A DNA stretch of 64,000 bases. Origin: Agromyces bauzanensis. Lineage in GTDB: Bacteria; Actinomycetota; Actinomycetes; Actinomycetales; Microbacteriaceae. The stretch lies in assembly GCF_014645655.1 (NCBI RefSeq), contig NZ_BMMD01000013.1, forward strand, positions 53,118 to 117,117, given 5' to 3'. This document shows, in pieces, positions 24,416-31,954 of the stretch (the stretch's first letter is position 1; each line of letters begins with the position of its first letter). Under the pieces are notes generated by a model. It made no database searches. It had not been told where the DNA came from and was given only the letters and a program-made list of their open reading frames with translations. A program made the translations under genes and the position numbers.

Positions 24416-25048
24416 ATGTTCACACGCAGGCACCGCGCTGCCGGAATGGCCGCGCTCGCGCTCTCCGCCGCCCTCGCCCTGACGGGCTGCACGATCAACC
24501 TCCCCGCCCCGGCGAACGACGGGAATCGGGGCATGGACGACCACGGCCCGGGCCAGGGTCCGATGGGCGGCGGGGGCTCGGACTCCGATGAGTTCAGCCC
24601 CAGCGACATCATGTTCGCCCAGATGATGATCCCCCACCACCAGCAGGCGGTCGACATGTCCGACCTCGCTCTCGAGCGGTCGACCGACCCCGACGTGCTC
24701 GAGCTCGCCCAGCAGATCCGTGACGCCCAGGCGCCCGAGATCGAGCAGATGGAGGGCTGGCTCGACGACGCAGGGGCCGGCACGTCGATGGGTCACGACC
24801 CGTCCGACATGGGCATGGGCATGGGCGGGATGCTCAGCGACGAGGACATGGCCGCACTCGAGAACGCGACCGGGGCCGAGTTCGACCGGCTCTACCTCGA
24901 GGGCATGATCGAGCACCATGAGGGCGCCATCCAGATGACCCGGATGATCCGGGACTCGAGCAACGACGAGGTGCGGGCGCTCGCCGAGGCGATCGTCGAG
25001 AGCCAGACTGCCGAGATCGAGCGAATGGAGGAGATGCTCGCCGGCTAG
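24416..25048 (+). CDS. DUF305 lipoprotein
   Basis: 210 residues: lipoprotein signal with lipobox ALTGC (Cys about 25), a Gly/Met/Asp-rich linker, then two DUF305 halves: MFAQMMIPHHQQAVDMSD (about 64-81) and YLEGMIEHHEGAIQMTRM (about 161-178), each with the paired His and nearby Met. A Met/Gly-rich bridge (MGHDPSDMGMGMGGM) between them could bind copper. Family members are anchored outside the cell and linked to copper or metal handling. GTAAGGAAGC precedes the ATG. Confidence 0.92.
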   Translation: MFTRRHRAAGMAALALSAALALTGCTINLPAPANDGNRGMDDHGPGQGPMGGGGSDSDEFSPSDIMFAQMMIPHHQQAVDMSDLALERSTDPDVLELAQQIRDAQAPEIEQMEGWLDDAGAGTSMGHDPSDMGMGMGGMLSDEDMAALENATGAEFDRLYLEGMIEHHEGAIQMTRMIRDSSNDEVRALAEAIVESQTAEIERMEEMLAG

Positions 25049-25056
25049 GAGCGTGA

Positions 25057-25091
25057 CCGGGGTGCCCGCCGACTCGAGCGGGCAACCCCGG
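25057..25091 (+). terminator. Terminator hairpin after DUF305 gene
   Basis: CCGGGGTGCCCGC and GCGGGCAACCCCGG pair with one bulged base around an eight-base loop, nine bases after the stop. Stable GC stem without a T run, as is usual in actinobacteria. Confidence 0.65.
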
Positions 25092-25126
25092 TGCGTCGGC
25101 GCCGAGCGCCTAGCTAGGCGGGATCG

Positions 25127-25246
25127 ATGGCTCGCGTGATCTTCGTCCCGTGCCCGACCTGTCGCCGCAAACTCGGCCCGTTCTCGCGTGTCGCTCCTGG
25201 GCTTGCCCGGTGTGCTCACTGCGGTGCTGTGTTCAGGGCGCGGTAG
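25127..25246 (+). CDS. Putative 39-residue double-CxxC zinc ribbon
   Basis: ATG 25127 gives MARVIFVPCPTCRRKLGPFS and ends ARCAHCGAVFRAR. The CPTC and CAHC knuckles, 20 residues apart, make a plausible treble-clef or zinc-ribbon fold, and the basic residues suggest nucleic acid binding. GCGGGATCG is a weak ribosome binding site. It follows the DUF305 terminator. It may be a real small protein or the beginning of a truncated gene. Confidence 0.45.
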   Translation: MARVIFVPCPTCRRKLGPFSRVAPGLARCAHCGAVFRAR

Positions 25247-25398
25247 CGAAGAATGTTACGTCGGGGGCGTACTGCGCCCCCGACGGCGTGGCAGAGCGAG
25301 AGGCCGATGTCATCGAGCTGCGCTGCGCTTGAGCCGGCCTGTCGCGATGACGCGCGAGCCCTCGCGAGACGAAGGGAGCGCGCGAAAGCCGCCAGCGT

Positions 25399-25752
25399 TC
25401 AAGGAACCTCGCCGCCGCGGCCGAGGTTCTCCGCCGCGCGCAGGTAGGCGTCGAGGTTCTCACGACGGCCGACCGCCACAGCCTCGATCGCGACCGCCTG
25501 GACCTCGTCCGGCGTGTACCTGTACACCAGCCGAAACCGCGGCTTGCCCGACCCGTCAGGGTCAAAGTACAGCTTGTAACAGTCCCCAAGATCGGCCGTA
25601 GCCACCCGGGCATCAAGCTTCACACCCGTCCGCTTGCCATCTCTGACGAGCACCAACTGGTCGAGCACCATCTTGCGCGTCTGAAGGTCGGGCAGGGCGT
25701 CGATGTCCTGCTGGAAGCCGGGCAACGCCCTCAGCTCGAGCCGGCGCGCCAC
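25399..25752 (-). CDS. RelE/ParE-like toxin of a type II toxin-antitoxin pair
   Basis: 117 residues, basic, with the short alpha/beta RelE-like pattern: FQQDIDALPDLQTRKMVLDQ (helices), then strands in ARVATADLGDCYKLYFDP, RFRLVYRYTPDEVQAVAIEA and a terminal VGRRENLDAYLRAAENL. The LGDCYKLYFDPDG and RLVYRY segments are typical of plasmid-stabilisation/RelE-type toxins. Located directly after the antitoxin with a one-base overlap (start GTG 25752). Ribosome-dependent RNase activity is assumed from family only. Confidence 0.72.
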   Translation of the reverse strand: MARRLELRALPGFQQDIDALPDLQTRKMVLDQLVLVRDGKRTGVKLDARVATADLGDCYKLYFDPDGSGKPRFRLVYRYTPDEVQAVAIEAVAVGRRENLDAYLRAAENLGRGGEVP

Positions 25753-26048
25753 TACCGGAACGACTCGGGGTCCAGGCCGGCCGCGGCCGCGATCTCGGAC
25801 AGCGGCACCGACTCACCAGCGGCCGCACGCTCACGCACCAGGTGCGCGATCTCGAGGTCCTCAATCACCGGAAGAAGCTCCGCGTACAGCTCGAACGGGA
25901 TCACGACCGCCTCAGGCTTCCGATGCGCCCCGAACACCACCGGCTCCGCAGCCGCCCCGCGCTCACGGAACCGCGCAAGCGCACCCGACATCGCCGCGCG
26001 CGCTTCACGACTCGGCAGAACTGGAAGCGGAAGCTGGTACATCGACAT
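25752..26048 (-). CDS. Phd/YefM-like antitoxin
   Basis: About 98 residues from ATG 26048 (a second ATG at 26042 is equally possible). VFGAHRKPEAVVIPFELYAE (about 47-66) is the Phd/YefM-type beta-hairpin that normally contacts DNA, followed by LLPVIEDLEIAHLVRERA and a C-terminal toxin-binding tail (SEIAAAAGLDPESFR). Upstream of and overlapping the toxin gene. The inverted repeat over its start codon would allow autorepression. Confidence 0.72.
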   Translation of the reverse strand: MSMYQLPLPVLPSREARAAMSGALARFRERGAAAEPVVFGAHRKPEAVVIPFELYAELLPVIEDLEIAHLVRERAAAGESVPLSEIAAAAGLDPESFR

Positions 26049-26063
26049 GTGACCAATGTACCA
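26035..26063. promoter_or_regulatory. Inverted-repeat operator over the antitoxin start
   Basis: TGGTACAT and ATGTACCA, perfectly inverted 8-base arms, separated by 13 bases that contain the central ACATGT. The arms overlap both possible start codons, as in autoregulated toxin-antitoxin operons. Confidence 0.6.
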
Positions 26064-26149
26064 CAAAAGCGAACCGAAACGAGTACACGTTCACGTGCGC
26101 AAAGATGCGCTCATAATGGTTGTTATGTCTGGAAGCAAATCCACAACCT

Positions 26150-26461
26150 GCAGGATTTGCACGATTCCAAGCGCTCCCCCCGCAGTGCGATCGGGGCTCG
26201 ACGGATCGAGCACGACTACCGCGAACTCAAACACGGCCTGGGCCTGGGCCACTTCGAAGGCCGCACCTGGCACGGGTGGCACCACCACACCACCCTCGTC
26301 ACCGCCGCACACCCGTTCATCACCGGATTACGGCTGGCCGCCGACCCAAAAGCCCCCGGGGCAGCCTGAGCTTCTACAAGACCCTGGACTACTTCCAGAC
26401 CGCGGTCATCAGAATCCTCGGCCACTGCCCCTACTGCCACCAACGAGCAGGACCAACCTAA
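26150..26461 (+). pseudogene. C-terminal remnant of an IS701-type transposase
   Basis: ARRIEHDYRELKHGLGLGHF and GRTWHGWHHHTTLVTAAHPF are the C-terminal signature of IS701-family DDE transposases (RIEHDYRELK carries the last catalytic Glu). After DPKAPGAA the frame stops, but the expected ending continues in another frame as SLSFYKTLDYFQ and GHCPYCHQRAGP, so there is a frameshift in a C/G run near 26360. The N-terminal three quarters are missing. It lies between the toxin-antitoxin pair and the flavin operon. Confidence 0.75.
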
Positions 26462-26471
26462 CCAAGTACTA

Positions 26472-27989
26472 CTAGACGTCGAGCGACAGCTGCGGGCTCA
26501 GCGCGCGCGAGACGCACGGGTACATCACGCCCGCGGCGTCCTTCTCGGTGTCGGCGGTCACCGAATCCAGATGCAGCGGCATGCCATCGAGCACCCGAAG
26601 CTCGCAGGTGCCGCAGATGCCCTTCCGGCAGGACCCCGTGACGGGTGCACCGGCATCCTCGAGCACTTCGAGGATGCTGCGATCCGCCGGGACCCGGAAC
26701 GACCCGAGCCCCGGCATCCGGACGTGCACCGGCTGCGCCACGATGCCGGCCGTGCGATCCGCTGGGACGAACCGCTCGAGGTGCAGCCGCTCGGAGGGCA
26801 CGGCCGCCGTCAGCTCGTCCAGCAGTCCGGCCGGTCCGCAGGCGTAGACCTGGGCCCGGCTGAGTGCGGCCTCGGCGGCGGCCGGGTATCGTCCGCCCCG
26901 CTCGTCGGTCGCGTGCACCCTGACCCGGCCCGGATACCGGGACTCGAGCAGGTCCACGAACGGCATGGTGCGTCGCGAGCGCCCCAGGTAGACGAGCGAC
27001 CAGTGGCGGGATGCCGGGAGGGAGGCGAACATCGAGGTGAGCGCGGTGATGCCGATGCCGCCCGCGATGAAGAGGTAGTCCGTCGCGGGCTCGAGCTCGA
27101 AGCGATTGTGCGGCGGCCCGATCTCGACGACCTCGCCGGCGCGCAGGGATTCGTGGATGTACCGGCTCCCGCCTGCCGACCGCTCCGAAAGGTGTACCGC
27201 GATGTCGAAGCTGCGGCGGTCGGCCGGGTCTCCGCACAACGAGTACTGGCGCTCGAGGCCGTTCGCGAGGTGCAGGGTGAGGTGCGACCCGGGAGTCCAG
27301 ACCGGCACGAGCCCGCCGACCTCCGGCACGAGACGCAGGCCCACGACGCCCTCGGCGAGCGGCACCCGTTCGGCGACGATCATGCGAGACCGCTCGCTCC
27401 GCTGCGGCATCTGTCGTGCCCGCGCCGCCGCTCGCTGCCGCTGCGCGGCGACCGAGCCCACGATCTGCCGAACCACCACCGCGAGCGTCGTGGCCACGAT
27501 GAGGGCGGTCGACACCATGATGTACCACCAGGTGCCCGTGTCCGATCCGGCGAATGCCGCGTGGAATGCGACGAGCGCCACGACGACGTAGCTCAGGTAG
27601 TGTAGGCCCTTCCACACCCGCAGCGGGATCCGATGCATCGCGAGCGACGAGAGGCCGATGCCCGCCATGAGGTAGAGCGCGACGATGCCGAGGGCAAGGG
27701 GCAGGGGCTTGAACTCGGACGCGAACGGCACGAACGCCTCGATCACGCCGAAGCCGGCCTGGGCGCGCAGGTAGGGGTCGAGCAGCAGGGATCCCACGTG
27801 CACGAGGGTCATCACGATGGCCGTGCCGCTCAGGTAGCGGTGCAGGTCCTTCAGCCACGCCGGATTGTCGGCCGCCCGGAGTACGCGGGTCGACAGCAGT
27901 ACGCCCCAGAGCACGGTGGCGGTGAGGAGCGACCAGGCCACGATTGCGCTCGCCCGGGAGACGTACCACCAGAAGTGCGGATCGTTCAT
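26472..27989 (-). CDS. Membrane ferric-reductase-like domain fused to FAD/NAD and [2Fe-2S] oxidoreductase
   Basis: 505 residues. The N terminus (about 1-190) has five to six helices of a ferric-reductase-like domain with haem-ligand-type His (YLSGTAIVMTLVHVGSLLL, HYLSYVVVALVAFHAAFAG). Then an FAD domain (ERQYSLCGDP), an NAD domain (YLFIAGGIGITALTSMFASL, VYACGPAGLLDEL) and a C-terminal plant-type ferredoxin (GSCRKGICGTCELRV with last Cys in MYPCVSRAL). It would carry electrons from NAD(P)H via iron-sulfur and flavin through the membrane. ATG 27989 overlaps the ApbE stop by four bases, so flavin-modified carriers are its natural partners. Confidence 0.9.
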   Translation of the reverse strand: MNDPHFWWYVSRASAIVAWSLLTATVLWGVLLSTRVLRAADNPAWLKDLHRYLSGTAIVMTLVHVGSLLLDPYLRAQAGFGVIEAFVPFASEFKPLPLALGIVALYLMAGIGLSSLAMHRIPLRVWKGLHYLSYVVVALVAFHAAFAGSDTGTWWYIMVSTALIVATTLAVVVRQIVGSVAAQRQRAAARARQMPQRSERSRMIVAERVPLAEGVVGLRLVPEVGGLVPVWTPGSHLTLHLANGLERQYSLCGDPADRRSFDIAVHLSERSAGGSRYIHESLRAGEVVEIGPPHNRFELEPATDYLFIAGGIGITALTSMFASLPASRHWSLVYLGRSRRTMPFVDLLESRYPGRVRVHATDERGGRYPAAAEAALSRAQVYACGPAGLLDELTAAVPSERLHLERFVPADRTAGIVAQPVHVRMPGLGSFRVPADRSILEVLEDAGAPVTGSCRKGICGTCELRVLDGMPLHLDSVTADTEKDAAGVMYPCVSRALSPQLSLDV

Positions 27990-28951
27990 CGATACCGGCT
28001 CCAGTTCGCCGAGACGTGCTCGGCGCCATCGGTCGTGATCGCGAGGCCAGCCGCACCCTGGCTCGGCAGCCAGGCGAGGTACTCGTCGAGCGGCCGCAGG
28101 AAACCCGACTTCGTGAGCGACTCGGCCCGGGCCCCGGTCGCGGCGATGACGGTGACCGTCTGCACGTCGGACGAGATGCTCCGGATATCGCGGGGGTCGA
28201 GCAGGTGATGCGCCTCGGTGCCGTCGGCGGCGACCCAGCGCTGCTTGCGCTGGCTCGACGTGGCGACGGCACCGCGGGCGAGGCGGATGATCGCGAGATG
28301 GCGGTCGGGATCGAACGGATCCTCGACGCCGATGCGCCAGGCGATGCCGTCGGGTGCGACGCCGCCGACGACCACGTCGCCGCCGAACTCCGCCATCGCC
28401 CCGAGCGACCCGTCGGCGAGGGCCTGCTCGACCGCGAGGTCGGCGGCGAGCCCCTTGCCGATGCCGCCCGGATCGAGGGTGGTGCCGCGCCCGAGCGTGA
28501 TGCGGTCGCCGTCGATGCGTATCGTGTCGATGCGGCCGGGCGCCACCGCCGAGGGCGGCAGCATGGTCGTGCGCCGGGGATCGACCCGCGACCTCGCATA
28601 CCCGGCCGCGACGAGTGCGGGCAACAGCGTGGGGTCGAAGTCGCCGTCGGTGCGGCGGTGCGCGTCGACCATCTCGCGGACCAGTCGCACCGTGTGAGGG
28701 TGCACCCGCCGGGGTGCGCCCTCGGCGAGGTTCAGGGCGGTGATGTCGCTGTCGGCAAGGAAGCGGCTCCATCGTGACTCGAGCCGGCCGGCCAGCGTCA
28801 GGCCCGCCCGGGCGCTGCGGGGTGCGGCGCCGACGACCGTCATCGCGAAGCGGCTGCCCATGCGGTGCGCGCGGGCGGTGGCAGTCGCCGGCCGGCCACC
28901 GCCCGCGGCGACGGCTGCCAGCACGGCGTCCTGTGCGATCGAGGTGGGCAT
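27986..28951 (-). CDS. apbE: FAD:protein FMN transferase (ApbE)
   Basis: 321 residues with ApbE motifs: ARAHRMGSRFAMTVVG, DFDPTLLPALVAAGY, LDPGGIGKGLAADLA (about 165-179, the Mg/FAD loop), EFGGDVVVGG (about 194-203) and HHLLDPRDI. ApbE moves FMN from FAD to a Thr/Ser in a D-A-x-S/T-G-A-T-like site of an exported protein. A clear signal peptide or lipobox is not seen, so it may act inside or be exported by another route. It lies between two small exported proteins carrying D(A/G)TTGGS and the electron-supplying membrane reductase, all on one strand. Confidence 0.92.
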   Translation of the reverse strand: MPTSIAQDAVLAAVAAGGGRPATATARAHRMGSRFAMTVVGAAPRSARAGLTLAGRLESRWSRFLADSDITALNLAEGAPRRVHPHTVRLVREMVDAHRRTDGDFDPTLLPALVAAGYARSRVDPRRTTMLPPSAVAPGRIDTIRIDGDRITLGRGTTLDPGGIGKGLAADLAVEQALADGSLGAMAEFGGDVVVGGVAPDGIAWRIGVEDPFDPDRHLAIIRLARGAVATSSQRKQRWVAADGTEAHHLLDPRDIRSISSDVQTVTVIAATGARAESLTKSGFLRPLDEYLAWLPSQGAAGLAITTDGAEHVSANWSRYR

Positions 28952-28952
28952 G

Positions 28953-29291
28953 TCAACCTCCGGAGCCGCCGGTCGTGGCGTCGACGGGTGCGCTCGGCGG
29001 CGAGACTTCCGGTGCCGGCGCTGGTACGGCGGCCGGCTCGGCCGGCACCTCGACGGGCTCGGCGGGTACCGCCGCCTCGGTCGCGGGCTGCGCGGGCGCT
29101 GGAGTGGAGAGCGTGGAGGCCGCCTGCTGGGGTTCCGCCGGCGCTTCCGGCGGCGGGATCAGGAGGAATCCGGCGAGCATTCCGCCGAAGGCCGCGCCCG
29201 AGACCGCCCCCACGGCCGCCCGTGCGACGCGGGCGGGGTGCCGCCGATCAGTCGTCGTCGTCTTCGTACCCGTGGTCGTCGACCTCGTCAT
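28953..29291 (-). CDS. Single-pass Pro/Ala-rich membrane protein ending in a flavinylation-like motif
   Basis: 112 residues from ATG 29291 (GAGGACGAG upstream). One helix (ARAAVGAVSGAAFGGMLAGF) is followed by a long Pro/Ala/Glu linker (EAPAEPQQAASTLSTPAPAQ and onward) and the C-terminal sequence APVDATTGGSGG. DATTGGS closely follows the D-[AG]-x-[ST]-G-A-[ST] consensus that ApbE modifies, with Gly in place of Ala. It stops one base before the apbE start. I propose a tethered FMN carrier on a flexible arm; no FMN-binding domain is present. Confidence 0.65.
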   Translation of the reverse strand: MTRSTTTGTKTTTTDRRHPARVARAAVGAVSGAAFGGMLAGFLLIPPPEAPAEPQQAASTLSTPAPAQPATEAAVPAEPVEVPAEPAAVPAPAPEVSPPSAPVDATTGGSGG

Positions 29292-29601
29292 CGTGGGACT
29301 CGTCCTCGTACTCGTCGTCGTATTGGTCGTCGTCGTACTCGTCGCCGTCGCTGTAGGACGAGGAGCCCCCGGTGGTGCCGTCGACCGGGAAGCCGGACGC
29401 GGGTGCCGTCGAAGCGGGCGGCGCCGTCGGGGTGGGAACCGAGCCGAGCGGCGCCTCGTCGCCCGTGACGCTGACGACGCTCGTGGTCGTATCGTCCTGC
29501 GGGCCGAACACACCGAGCGTCTGGGCGTTCGCGGCCATCGCGGCCGAGGCGGCGCCGACGACTCCCAGCACGGAGAGGGTGGTGATGAGTGCGGTTTTCA
29601 T
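29248..29601 (-). CDS. Secreted acidic protein with a flavinylation-like motif
   Basis: 117 residues from ATG 29601: a signal peptide (TALITTLSVLGVVGAASAAM, cleavage after AMA), a Thr/Pro/Ala-rich middle, then GFPVDGTTGGSSSYSDG (motif at about 79-85) and an almost purely acidic tail (DEYDDDQYDDEYEDESHDD and onward). DGTTGGS resembles an ApbE FMN-attachment site. The last 44 bases overlap the next gene in another frame. First gene of the apbE operon. Likely an extracellular or cell-wall redox carrier if flavinylated; otherwise an acidic metal-binding protein. Confidence 0.65.
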   Translation of the reverse strand: MKTALITTLSVLGVVGAASAAMAANAQTLGVFGPQDDTTTSVVSVTGDEAPLGSVPTPTAPPASTAPASGFPVDGTTGGSSSYSDGDEYDDDQYDDEYEDESHDDEVDDHGYEDDDD

Positions 29602-29712
29602 GTCTTCGACGGTACGGGCGGGACGGTGAGCGGCGGCCCCTGGGACGTCCAAGGTTCATCCAATTTCCGCGGCATCCGCTCGTGCGATGCATCACGCACT
29701 CAGAATGGTGGA

Positions 29713-30390
29713 ATGCGGGTGCTCCTGATCGAAGACGACGCCGCCATCGCGGCGGGGATCCTCGACGCCCTGCGCCAGGCGGGATTCGAGGCCGCCCATG
29801 CGGCGACGGGAGCGGCGGGGCTCGAGGCGGTCGACGGCGGTGACGCCGATCTCGTGCTGCTCGACCTGGGCCTGCCCGACGTCGACGGCGTCGAGGTCTG
29901 CCGACGCATCTGCACAACCACCACGTTGCCCGTCATCGTCGTCAGCGCCCGCGGCGACGAGTTCGACCGGGTGCTGGCGCTCGAGATGGGCGCCGACGAC
30001 TACCTCGTCAAGCCGTTCGGGTTCCGTGAGCTCGCCGCCCGCATCCGCGCCGTCACGCGTCGCGCCGCGCAGGGAGAGGCGGCTGCGAACGCGACGTCCG
30101 CCCGGACGATCGGTGCGCTCACACTCGATCCGCGGAGCCGAAGGGTCAGCCTCGACGGCGAGCCGGTGCACCTCACGGCGAAGGAGTTCGAGCTGCTCGA
30201 GTACCTGACCGGCGACCCGGGGGCGGTGATGCGTCGCAGCGACATCCTCCGCGACGTGTGGGGCACCAGCTGGTACGGCACCACCAAGACGCTCGACGCG
30301 CACGTGGCGGCCATCCGCAAGAAGCTCGGCGACCCGAGATGGATCGAGGCGGTCCGCGGCGTCGGCTTCCGGTTCGGGGAGCCGGGGTGA
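29713..30390 (+). CDS. OmpR-family response regulator
   Basis: 225 residues: receiver domain with acidic pocket LLIEDDAAIAAG, phospho-acceptor Asp in LVLLDLGLPDVDG (about 50-56), and KPFG at about 99-102; then an OmpR/PhoB winged helix (LTAKEFELLEYLTGDPG, TLDAHVAAIRKKLGDP, VRGVGFRFGEP). ATG 29713 follows TGGTGGA. It is divergent from the flavin-transfer operon across 111 bases and leads a pair with the histidine kinase, so control of that operon is likely. Confidence 0.92.
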   Translation: MRVLLIEDDAAIAAGILDALRQAGFEAAHAATGAAGLEAVDGGDADLVLLDLGLPDVDGVEVCRRICTTTTLPVIVVSARGDEFDRVLALEMGADDYLVKPFGFRELAARIRAVTRRAAQGEAAANATSARTIGALTLDPRSRRVSLDGEPVHLTAKEFELLEYLTGDPGAVMRRSDILRDVWGTSWYGTTKTLDAHVAAIRKKLGDPRWIEAVRGVGFRFGEPG

Positions 30391-30415
30391 ACGGGCGCGG
30401 CGGAGGCATGTCACC

Positions 30416-31804
30416 GTGAGGCTGCGTCTCGTGCTCGCCATGATGGGGTTCACGTTGCTCGTGCTGGCCGTGCAGAACGTGCCGTTCGCGTTCTACCTCG
30501 CGGAGGTGGAGCAGGAACGACTGGTGACGACCCTGGAGCGCGACGCGTTCGTGCTCGCCGGAAGGCTCGAAGACCAGCTCGAGGCGGGAACGGCGGCGAC
30601 CGATCCGACGGCGGGCGAGCTCACGGCGGAGTACAGCGCGCAGAGCGGCGCCCGGGTCGTGGTCGTGGATGCCGACGGCGTCGTGGTCGCGACGAGCGAC
30701 GCCGATCAGTCGCGTGTCGGCGTGTCGTACGCGTCGCGGCCCGAGCTGGAGGCCGCGCTCGAGGGTCGGATCGCGAGCGGGGAGCGGTTCTCCGAGACCC
30801 TGCAGGTGAGCCTGCTCTACGTCGCGGTTCCGGTGCAGAGCGGCGAGGGCGTGCTCGGCGCCGTGCGGCTCAGCTATCCCGCCCAGGTCGTGACGGATGC
30901 CGCCTCCCGCCAGGTCTGGGGCCTTGCCGCCGTCGCCGCCACCACGGTCCTCCTGGCCGGCCTCGTCGCGTTCGTCTTCGCCTCGGGCGTGACACGCCGC
31001 CTGCGGCTGCTCCAGGCGGCCACGGAGCAGCTCGCGAGGGGCGACCTCGCCGCCCGGGCCGACGAGGGCGCCGGCGTCCCCGAGGTGCGGTCGCTGGCGC
31101 ATTCGTTCAACGTGATGGCCGAGCGGCTCGCGACCCTCATCGAGCTGCAGCGGGCGTTCGCATCCGATGCATCCCACCAGCTGCGCACGCCGCTCACGGC
31201 GCTGCGGCTCCGGCTCGACGCCGCGCGCGATCTCGTCGACTCCGATCCGGATGCCGCAGCAGAGCGACTCGCGGCCGCCGACGCCGAGCTGGATCGACTG
31301 GGTTCCCTCATCGACGGACTGCTCACGCTGAGCCGTGCGGAAGCGGAGTCCGCCGCGACCGGCGTCCACGACGCGGCCGCGATCGCCCGGGAGCGCGTCG
31401 AGCAGTGGCTGCCGCTCGCGCTGGAGGCCGGAGTGGACATCCGCTACGAGGGACCGTCGAGCGTCCCGGCCTTCGCGGTGGAGACGGCGATCGAGCAGAT
31501 CATCGACAACTACCTCGACAACGCGCTCGGCGTCAGCCCGAGCGGCTCGGAGATCGTCGTGCGCGTCGAGGCCGGCGATCGGGTGACGATGCACGTGCTC
31601 GACGAGGGGCCCGGGCTCGCGCCGAAGCATCGCGAGCGCGCGTTCGACCGGTTCTGGCGCGGATCCTCGGACGGTGACGGGAGCGGCCTCGGCCTCGCGA
31701 TCGTGGCGCAACTGGCTCGGGCGAGCGGCGGCTCCGCGCGGCTCGAAGCCCGCCCGGGCGGTGGGCTCGACGCATCCGTCACCCTGCCCGCACCGCCGCG
31801 CTGA
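30416..31804 (+). CDS. Sensor histidine kinase
   Basis: 462 residues: TM helix (about 5-25), an extracellular sensor of about 135 residues, a second TM (VWGLAAVAATTVLLAGLVAF), HAMP, the DHp box DASHQLRTPLTALRLRLD (phospho-His about 255), then HATPase with N box YLDNALGVS, DEGPGLAPKHR and GSGLGLAIVAQLA. Pairs with the response regulator 25 bases upstream. The N-terminal sensor resembles the single-Cache-like domains; signal unknown. It faces the apbE operon. Confidence 0.92.
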   Translation: MRLRLVLAMMGFTLLVLAVQNVPFAFYLAEVEQERLVTTLERDAFVLAGRLEDQLEAGTAATDPTAGELTAEYSAQSGARVVVVDADGVVVATSDADQSRVGVSYASRPELEAALEGRIASGERFSETLQVSLLYVAVPVQSGEGVLGAVRLSYPAQVVTDAASRQVWGLAAVAATTVLLAGLVAFVFASGVTRRLRLLQAATEQLARGDLAARADEGAGVPEVRSLAHSFNVMAERLATLIELQRAFASDASHQLRTPLTALRLRLDAARDLVDSDPDAAAERLAAADAELDRLGSLIDGLLTLSRAEAESAATGVHDAAAIARERVEQWLPLALEAGVDIRYEGPSSVPAFAVETAIEQIIDNYLDNALGVSPSGSEIVVRVEAGDRVTMHVLDEGPGLAPKHRERAFDRFWRGSSDGDGSGLGLAIVAQLARASGGSARLEARPGGGLDASVTLPAPPR

Positions 31805-31807
31805 CGC

Positions 31808-31954
31808 TCAACGCGCCCCGTCCGCGGTCACGGCCGGCAACGGCTCGACGTGCACGGTGTTCAGCGCGATGGTCAGGATTGCCGCGCCGATCGAGAGGTA
31901 CATGAAGCGATACAGCCCCGCCGGGTTGCGGGCTAGGTCGACGGAGCAGGTCAC
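31808..31954 (-). CDS. Small membrane peptide coupled to a hydrolase gene
   Basis: 48 residues from GTG 31954, which overlaps the hydrolase stop by four bases (GTGA). One hydrophobic helix (MYLSIGAAILTIALNTVHV) preceded by NPAGLYRF and followed by a short polar tail. The overlap and the good codon use argue that it is translated. No family recognised; it could also be the end of a lost membrane protein. Confidence 0.45.
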   Translation of the reverse strand: MTCSVDLARNPAGLYRFMYLSIGAAILTIALNTVHVEPLPAVTADGAR

